The notes beneath the pieces are model-generated. The model was not told the DNA's origin. It ran no database searches and worked only from the letters and a program-made list of their open reading frames with translations. The translations under genes were made by a program, and so were the position numbers. 9,422 bases of DNA from Lactobacillaceae bacterium UBA5807 (GTDB lineage Bacteria; Bacillota; Bacilli; Lactobacillales; Lactobacillaceae). How positions within the stretch are numbered: the stretch's first letter is position 1; every line of letters starts with the position of its first letter. The stretch spans positions 1 to 9,422 of the forward strand of contig DIDF01000065.1 of NCBI GenBank assembly GCA_002418005.1, given 5' to 3'. Below, piece after piece: positions 5,219-9,422 of this stretch.

Positions 5219-6859
5219 TTATTCATTGGCAACCGTTTTGATAATCTTTTGAATTTGCTCAGAAATCGTCCACAAATTGTGGGAAGGCTCTGGCACAATA
5301 TGCTGATTAGTAAATAAAATAACCCCATTACTGTTATCTTCATCCATTAAGATAACATCCTCATAATTAGTCCGGCTAAGTGCTCCACGAATCCACTTTA
5401 TTCCACCGGCTTGGTGATACATTCCGCCATGATACCCATTACTATTTATCGACTTATGCCCGTTGAATGCCAGGTAATTGTAATCACTTTTAGAAAGAAT
5501 TTGGCCATTTTCTAAGCCTTGCTGAATCTTTAAATAATCTTCTGGAGTGCTATAAATATTTCCAGCTCCCAGAACCGAGGAAAGTAGATTTTGAGTTGGC
5601 ACACGAGGATCTAACTCATCATTTGTCCCATCAGATTCATAACTTTGGGCCACAGTATAATCAACTGGTTTTTGATCCCAAAAGAACGTATGAGATAGGC
5701 CCAATTTTTTAAAGATCCGCTGATTTACTAAATCTTCATAACTTTTCCCAGAAACTTTTTTTAAAATTCCCGCCAGTAAAGTATAGTTTGCATTGGTATA
5801 ATCAAATCTGGTCTCTGGATCATACTTTACATCGATATTATCTAAAGTATATTGAAGAGCCCCATCTTCATTTAATACCTGAGAAGGAGTTGATTCGCTC
5901 ATACTTATGCCGGAATCATGATCCAAAAGATCACGAATTGTAATTTTGTCGGCATTCTTAATTTGGGGGTAATAGACGCTTAGTTTTTGATACTGATTCA
6001 ACTTGCCCTTGGTGTCATTCACCAATTGAGTAAAAATTGCCCCAGTTATTACTTTTTGCAGAGACATCAGTGGATAAACAACTTTTGCGTCTGAGTTATC
6101 AACGCTAGCCGTAGCTTTGCCAATTGCCAAAGAATTTGAATTATTGTTGCTAACCAAAACTGCCTGACCATAAATGTGATTTTGCTGCAGCAAGGCCGTA
6201 ACCTTTTGATCAATTACCGACCATTTGCTGGGAGATAAAATAACTATCTGGCCAGTGATTTTGCCGTTTACTACCTTAAAAGCTGTTCCAACAGTGCTGC
6301 CATTAGGACTAATGAGTAAATTACTTTCGGCTTCTTTTAATTCATTTAAAAAAACGGTAAATAAATTTTTAGCAATGTTTGAAGCTGATCCTGAAATATT
6401 GGTCGATATACCAATTGACTGACTGCTATTTTGAATATTGTTGGTATTAAAAGTATTATTTGCATATTTTAAATATGTATTCTGAACTGTTTTCAAATTT
6501 TTGCTTGTCGGCTGAGTATAATATTTTACTAACGGCTTAAGAATTTGTTTCGCAGCTGAATTAATATTTTGTTGGGTTTGAGAATCTGCGAAGCCCTCCT
6601 GCTTTTGATGTTCATTTAATAATTCAAGAAAATCAGTTTGAATCTCATTCAACTGCTTTTTACTCAAAGTGCTGCTGGTTTTAGTTGAAAAACTTGGCCC
6701 AGAAATGAATTCATGACTGGGATTTAAACTGCCTATCTGTTTACTTGCCACACTCTGATTGGCAAACACAGAAGCCGGTTTTAAAACTTGGCCACCCCCA
6801 AAAAGGAAAAACATCATAGTAATTAATTCACACGATAATCTAACTTTCCTAAAATTCAA
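5219..6859 (-). CDS. Secreted serine beta-lactamase/PBP-like hydrolase with a large N-terminal region
   Basis: This is a predicted exported serine hydrolase of the class C beta-lactamase/penicillin-binding-protein-like fold (PF00144 type). From the TTG at 6859 it is 546 residues, with a signal peptide: NFRKVR, hydrophobic core to about 26, likely cleavage after VFA near 33. Residues about 65-210 form an Asn/Gln/Ser-rich, largely helical region of unclear family. The catalytic domain covers about 225-540: SLQK with Ser266 and Lys269, YTN at 354-356, and HGG at 477-479 or HQAG at 482-485 as the third motif. Such proteins act on cell-wall peptides, D-amino acid esters or other esters; beta-lactam resistance should not be assumed. 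The same frame stays open upstream to an ATG at 7013-7015, but that extension overlaps the TetR gene by 44 bases and puts 52 residues before the signal peptide. Confidence 0.85.
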   Translation of the reverse strand: MNFRKVRLSCELITMMFFLFGGGQVLKPASVFANQSVASKQIGSLNPSHEFISGPSFSTKTSSTLSKKQLNEIQTDFLELLNEHQKQEGFADSQTQQNINSAAKQILKPLVKYYTQPTSKNLKTVQNTYLKYANNTFNTNNIQNSSQSIGISTNISGSASNIAKNLFTVFLNELKEAESNLLISPNGSTVGTAFKVVNGKITGQIVILSPSKWSVIDQKVTALLQQNHIYGQAVLVSNNNSNSLAIGKATASVDNSDAKVVYPLMSLQKVITGAIFTQLVNDTKGKLNQYQKLSVYYPQIKNADKITIRDLLDHDSGISMSESTPSQVLNEDGALQYTLDNIDVKYDPETRFDYTNANYTLLAGILKKVSGKSYEDLVNQRIFKKLGLSHTFFWDQKPVDYTVAQSYESDGTNDELDPRVPTQNLLSSVLGAGNIYSTPEDYLKIQQGLENGQILSKSDYNYLAFNGHKSINSNGYHGGMYHQAGGIKWIRGALSRTNYEDVILMDEDNSNGVILFTNQHIVPEPSHNLWTISEQIQKIIKTVANE

Positions 6860-6864
6860 AATTT

Positions 6865-6872
6865 CACCCTCT
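6865..6872 (-). promoter_or_regulatory. Ribosome binding site that sets a TTG start at 6859
   Basis: On the - strand AGAGGGTG (6872-6865) lies directly upstream of a TTG at 6859-6857, with about seven bases from GGG to the start. The TTG begins a complete signal peptide. This is better than the far upstream in-frame ATG, which overlaps the TetR gene. Confidence 0.65.
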
Positions 6873-6971
6873 GAAATTATTTTAGCTCTCAAAAAAAGAA
6901 TATTGCCTAAATCTAAAAATGTAGACAATATTTTAAAAAGTTTTGCTAAATTTAAAGAATAGAAATATCTT

Positions 6972-7553
6972 TTATAATTTAATTCCTTCCCATACCAGGG
7001 CAAATAAATCTTCAAATGAATATTGGTCTTTTGAATACTCGCCTTTTTTTACATTATTTATATTCGTAGATATCACCGCAAAAACCATTGCCATCAAAAC
7101 GCTTGCAGGCATTGGTTTAATAAGTCTCTGCCGCGCCGCTTCCTTAATTAATTTGGGGACTACTTCATTTAACTTGACAAAATCAATTGCCGGCCCAAAA
7201 TCAACTTGCCCCATTAAGAACTTAATTTGTTGGATGACGGTTAATCCTTGAGGATTTTCCTTTGAAAAATCATAAACGGATCTCACATACATTTTTACTC
7301 TAGTTTCGATTGGGATTGACACGTCACCAAGTTGCTTAAAATCGACTCTTGATTGAATCCTTTTAATCTGACGTTGATAAACACTCATTAGCATATCGTC
7401 ACGGTTCTTAAAATAAAGGTACACATTTGACTGAGAAATGCCCACTTTTTTGGCAACCTTAACCGTTGAAACCGCAAATGCCCCTTCGCTCAAAATAATA
7501 TCAACTACGGCATCTTCAATTTGTTCTTGTTTTTTCATATCTTTTTTTCTCAT
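6972..7553 (-). CDS. TetR/AcrR family transcriptional regulator
   Basis: This is a one-component DNA-binding regulator of 193 residues, the usual TetR length. The N-terminal domain holds the helix-turn-helix at about 29-50 (VAKKVGISQSNVYLYFKNRDD), with the typical YxYFKN/RDDML stretch. The C-terminal two thirds, the ligand and dimer domain, is not distinctive, so the ligand cannot be named. It is divergent from the NmrA-like gene, and two matching palindromes lie in the shared region; the likely target is therefore its divergent neighbour and possibly itself. No good ribosome binding site precedes either the ATG at 7553 or the in-frame ATG at 7538. A TAAAAT at 7565-7560 would place the transcript start at the first ATG. 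The serine hydrolase follows 112 bases downstream on the same strand and may be cotranscribed, since no terminator is seen between them. Confidence 0.93.
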   Translation of the reverse strand: MRKKDMKKQEQIEDAVVDIILSEGAFAVSTVKVAKKVGISQSNVYLYFKNRDDMLMSVYQRQIKRIQSRVDFKQLGDVSIPIETRVKMYVRSVYDFSKENPQGLTVIQQIKFLMGQVDFGPAIDFVKLNEVVPKLIKEAARQRLIKPMPASVLMAMVFAVISTNINNVKKGEYSKDQYSFEDLFALVWEGIKL

Positions 7554-7559
7554 ACTTGA

Positions 7560-7587
7560 ATTTTAACCAAAAAAATCTGAAGCACAA
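7560..7587 (-). promoter_or_regulatory. Possible promoter of the TetR gene, close to the start codon
   Basis: On the - strand TTGTGC (7587-7582) and TAAAAT (7565-7560, five of six) are 16 bases apart. The transcript would start about seven bases later, at or next to the ATG at 7553. The -35 match is weak. Confidence 0.35.
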
Positions 7588-7588
7588 G

Positions 7589-7617
7589 TTGAAAAAGATA
7601 AGTCTATCTGTTATAGT
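7589..7617 (+). promoter_or_regulatory. Promoter of the NmrA-like/TMEM175 unit
   Basis: TTGAAA (7589-7594) and TATAGT (7612-7617) are separated by exactly 17 bases. Transcription would start near 7624. The spacer contains the first TetR-type palindrome, and the second lies just after the predicted start point, an arrangement typical of direct repression. Confidence 0.75.
7596..7609. promoter_or_regulatory. Predicted TetR operator 1
   Basis: AGATAAGTCTATCT is an imperfect 14-bp palindrome. Its reverse complement, AGATAGACTTATCT, differs from the second site at 7631-7644 by one base. It fills the spacer between the -35 and -10 boxes of the rightward promoter, where a bound dimer would block RNA polymerase. 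The local TetR regulator is the obvious candidate. Confidence 0.7.
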
Positions 7618-7630
7618 GATTGAAGTTAAA

Positions 7631-7644
7631 AGATAGACATATCT
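7631..7644. promoter_or_regulatory. Predicted TetR operator 2
   Basis: AGATAGACATATCT is a 14-bp near palindrome matching the complement of operator 1 at 13 of 14 positions. The two centres are 35 bases apart. It lies in the predicted untranslated leader of the NmrA-like gene, upstream of its ribosome binding site. Confidence 0.7.
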
Positions 7645-7668
7645 TAAATGCTTTATGGAGGCAAAAAT

Positions 7669-8592
7669 ATGAAAATTGCTATGCTTGGATCGCTTGGAAA
7701 CATCAACCGTATTGTTATCCCAAAATTAGTTGCAGACGGACATCAAGTCACGGTTGTTACCACGAATAAAAAAAGAGCCTCTCAAATTTCTGACATTGGT
7801 GCAGTTCCGGCAGTTGGAAGTATGGGAGATATTAATTTTCTCAACCAAGTTTTTAATGATAAAGATTTGGTTTATTTAATGATCTCAGGGGCCAATGGAA
7901 ACATCTTTGAAAATGCAAAGATACAAAGTCAAAAATTTAAAAAAGTTATTCAAGAAAACAACATTAAAAAAGTTGTGGATTTGAGTAGCATTGGTTCCAG
8001 GGACAATCGGGCGGGTTCACTTTATGCTTATCACTATATTGAAGAAGCTTTGGAATCGTTGAATAATGTTGACGTGGCATTTGTCAGACCAATGGGATTT
8101 TACAACAACCTATATGCCAATATCCCAGCCATTAAAAAGAATCATGCAATTTACTCGCCCTTAGCACCCGAAACCATCCGGAAATGGGCCGCTCCAGAAG
8201 ATATTGCTATAGAAGTTTATCGGCTGATCTCTAACCTGCCAAAAGGCAAATCATATCACTTTGTCGTTAGTGACACCATTAATGGAAAAGAAATGGTTAA
8301 ACAGTTCAGTAAATCTTTAAATATCCCTGATCTTAAATATATTCAAATTAGCGATGATCAGTATTACCAATCAATCATTAAAAATGGCGTACCTGAAGAT
8401 TTTGCCAAATCTTTTTTGACAACTACTCAATTTGAAAAACATCCTGAAGAGCTTTATAAAGACTTAAAGGACGATAATACTTATCAAGGAAAAGTAAAGT
8501 TTAGTAATTTTGCCAAAAAATTTGCGATTGCAGCAAAAACAAATGATCCAAATGCAAAATCACATACCATTGCTGACAATAATGAAAGGTAA
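7669..8592 (+). CDS. NmrA-like NAD(P)-binding protein (atypical short-chain dehydrogenase family)
   Basis: This is a Rossmann-fold protein of 307 residues, predicted to be cytoplasmic. The start MKIAMLGSLGNINR has a beta strand followed by a glycine-rich turn (GSLGNIN at 7-13) where NAD(P) binds; the third Gly of the usual GxxGxxG is replaced by Asn13. Further family marks are VTVVTTNKKRASQI at 27-40, VVDLSSIGS at 102-110, YHYIEEALES at 121-130, RPMGFYNNL at 140-148 and WAAPEDIA at 173-180. The set resembles the NmrA/azoreductase-like group, which includes both enzymes and redox sensors that bind NADP without catalysis. The substrate is unknown. The start at 7669 has GGAGG seven bases upstream; an in-frame ATG at 7648 precedes that site and is unlikely. 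It is the first gene of a unit probably repressed by the divergent TetR protein and is followed by the channel gene. Confidence 0.88.
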   Translation: MKIAMLGSLGNINRIVIPKLVADGHQVTVVTTNKKRASQISDIGAVPAVGSMGDINFLNQVFNDKDLVYLMISGANGNIFENAKIQSQKFKKVIQENNIKKVVDLSSIGSRDNRAGSLYAYHYIEEALESLNNVDVAFVRPMGFYNNLYANIPAIKKNHAIYSPLAPETIRKWAAPEDIAIEVYRLISNLPKGKSYHFVVSDTINGKEMVKQFSKSLNIPDLKYIQISDDQYYQSIIKNGVPEDFAKSFLTTTQFEKHPEELYKDLKDDNTYQGKVKFSNFAKKFAIAAKTNDPNAKSHTIADNNER

Positions 8593-8594
8593 AT

Positions 8595-8635
8595 CTCCAA
8601 AAAGAGTAAGATGGGCTTAACGAAACTTTTTGGAG
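8595..8635 (+). promoter_or_regulatory. Inverted repeat that pairs with the ribosome binding site of the channel gene
   Basis: CTCCAAAAAG (8595-8604) and CTTTTTGGAG (8626-8635) are perfect 10-base complements around a 21-base loop, in which TAAG (8607-8610) and CTTA (8616-8619) can pair too. The right arm contains GGAG of the GGAGG ribosome binding site (8632-8636). The left arm starts two bases after the stop codon of the NmrA-like gene, so a terminating ribosome would cover it and free the binding site. No T tract follows, so it is not an intrinsic terminator. Confidence 0.7.
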
Positions 8636-8643
8636 GTCCTTCA

Positions 8644-9243
8644 ATGAATAAATCAAGAGTGGAAGCTTTTACTGATGCTGTGGTTGCAATAATAATGACC
8701 ATCATGGTTTTGGAGTTTAAAACTCCGGCCAGTGCGAAATTCTCGGCATTAGTACATGAACTTCCTTATTTGTTTGCATACATGGTGAGCTTCCTTTTCA
8801 TTTCTGTGGCATGGTACAACCACCACTATATGTTTTCGTTGGCAAACCGAATCTCAAAAAAGATTTACTGGGTGAACAACTTTTGGATTCTTTCAATGTC
8901 GATTATTCCATTTGGCACTTCTTGGGTTGGTGCGTTTATGAACTCTAGGGGCCCAGAATACTTTTACTTAGCTGTATTTAGTATTTGGAGTATTGCATAC
9001 TGGTGGTTGAGCCGTGAAATTATGATGGAGCTGCATATAAATCATCCCAAAACCGCAAATAAAATTTATGAAATGCCAATTTATAAGTTTCTAAATAGTT
9101 TTAAGTCAATCTTCATTACGCTGATAATCATAGTTATGATTTATTTTATCCCTGAGATCGGAATATTTGGAGCTTTAGCTGAGCTTACCTATTTCGGGCT
9201 TAAGACAACTAAGGATAGTGACCGATTGTTTAGTAGTAATTAG
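8644..9243 (+). CDS. TMEM175 (DUF1211) family potassium channel-like membrane protein
   Basis: This is a 199-residue integral membrane protein of the bacterial TMEM175 family. Members form tetrameric potassium-permeable channels without the classical selectivity filter; the human relative is lysosomal. The first helix carries the family signature RxxxFSD as R5-VEA-F9-T10-D11, with Thr in place of Ser. Six hydrophobic segments lie at about 8-26, 39-58, 74-92, 106-124, 154-170 and 171-187, and WYNHHYMF follows the second. One six-helix unit is the normal bacterial length. The start at 8644 has GGAGG (8632-8636) seven bases upstream; the in-frame ATG at 8611 has no such site. The gene lies 51 bases after the NmrA-like gene and is probably cotranscribed, with its ribosome binding site inside a hairpin. 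The family is clear, while channel activity is inferred. No clear terminator is seen downstream. Confidence 0.9.
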   Translation: MNKSRVEAFTDAVVAIIMTIMVLEFKTPASAKFSALVHELPYLFAYMVSFLFISVAWYNHHYMFSLANRISKKIYWVNNFWILSMSIIPFGTSWVGAFMNSRGPEYFYLAVFSIWSIAYWWLSREIMMELHINHPKTANKIYEMPIYKFLNSFKSIFITLIIIVMIYFIPEIGIFGALAELTYFGLKTTKDSDRLFSSN

Positions 9244-9422
9244 GATTTAGAATTTTACTGTAGTTATAACAGGTGAATAAAGTCGCTTTCTTGGAGTGCA
9301 AGCACAAAAAAACATTCATCCAACCACATGGATTAATCAGCATGGTGAGAGATGAGTTTGAACCAGCTATCGATAACACGACACTGTTCTCGGCGTGCTT
9401 GAAACCCTAAGTATGATCGCGC
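9244..9422. other. Non-coding or remnant stretch with higher GC at the right edge
   Basis: No recognisable gene, RNA or terminator was found here. By hand count, 9281-9422 is about 45% G+C, clearly above the preceding genes. A 45-codon frame runs from a GTG at 9273 to TAA at 9408-9410 (starting MNKVAFLECKHKK) but lacks a ribosome binding site. On the - strand a 29-codon frame enters from the right edge and ends with TAA at 9335-9333 (ending KLISHHAD). Either could be a fragment of a gene or of a mobile element; I recognise neither. Confidence 0.4.

Noticed and set aside
6225..6422. Open frame of 65 codons on the + strand
   Set aside because: It is antisense inside the serine hydrolase gene, without a start signal.
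6759..6962. Open frame of 67 codons on the + strand
   Set aside because: It is antisense to the signal peptide region and leader of the serine hydrolase, with no supporting site.
6943..7251. Open frame of 102 codons on the + strand
   Set aside because: It is antisense to the 3' half of the TetR gene, whose protein is clearly real.
8595..8635. The inverted repeat as an intrinsic terminator
   Set aside because: The right arm is followed by GTCCTTCAAT, with no T tract, and it contains the ribosome binding site of the next gene.
8484..8705. Open frame of 73 codons on the - strand
   Set aside because: It is antisense across the end of the NmrA-like gene and the start of the channel gene, both well supported.
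9290..9310. GTGCAAGCAC palindrome next to an A run as a terminator for a leftward gene
   Set aside because: On the - strand the T run comes before the palindrome, not after it, and the stem is only four pairs with a 2-base loop.

Overview
The window looks like chromosomal DNA of a low-GC Gram-positive bacterium, most likely a member of the Lactobacillaceae. The grounds are AT-rich coding sequence, strong AGGAGG-type ribosome binding sites, TTG starts, lipobox signal peptides, intrinsic terminators, a zinc-free S14 ribosomal protein beside a metal-binding lipoprotein, and several secreted proteins of types common in lactobacilli. Genus and species cannot be fixed from the sequence alone.

Left part (1-1951, + strand). 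rpsN encodes the cysteine-free form of S14. It is followed by an unrecognised 42-residue basic ORF and by a zinc/manganese-type ABC transporter lipoprotein that probably starts at a TTG codon. This looks like a zinc-starvation unit: a ribosomal protein that needs no zinc is made together with a metal scavenger. The first bases of the window resemble the right half of a Zur operator. The unit ends in a large two-part hairpin terminator. A small three-helix membrane protein with its own promoter follows, and a terminator shared with the converging genes closes it.

Middle part (1967-7015, - strand). From right to left the genes are a secreted serine beta-lactamase-like protein with a large N-terminal region, a secreted HExxHxxGxxH metalloprotease, a fused ThrE-type amino acid exporter, and a lipoprotein with two BLIP/SmpA-like repeats. 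Hairpin terminators separate the first three. The exporter and the lipoprotein form an operon.

Right part (6972-9243). A TetR regulator is divergent from an NmrA-like NAD(P)-binding protein, which is followed by a bacterial TMEM175-type potassium channel. Two nearly identical 14-bp palindromes lie in the divergent region, one of them exactly between the -35 and -10 boxes of the rightward promoter. This makes a simple model of TetR repressing the reductase/channel pair. A perfect 10-bp inverted repeat then pairs the Shine-Dalgarno sequence of the channel gene with bases just after the reductase stop codon, which suggests that channel translation depends on translation of the reductase.

The last 140 bases have clearly higher GC and hold no recognisable gene. 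They may be the edge of a different DNA segment. No RNA gene, CRISPR array or recognisable insertion sequence was found.
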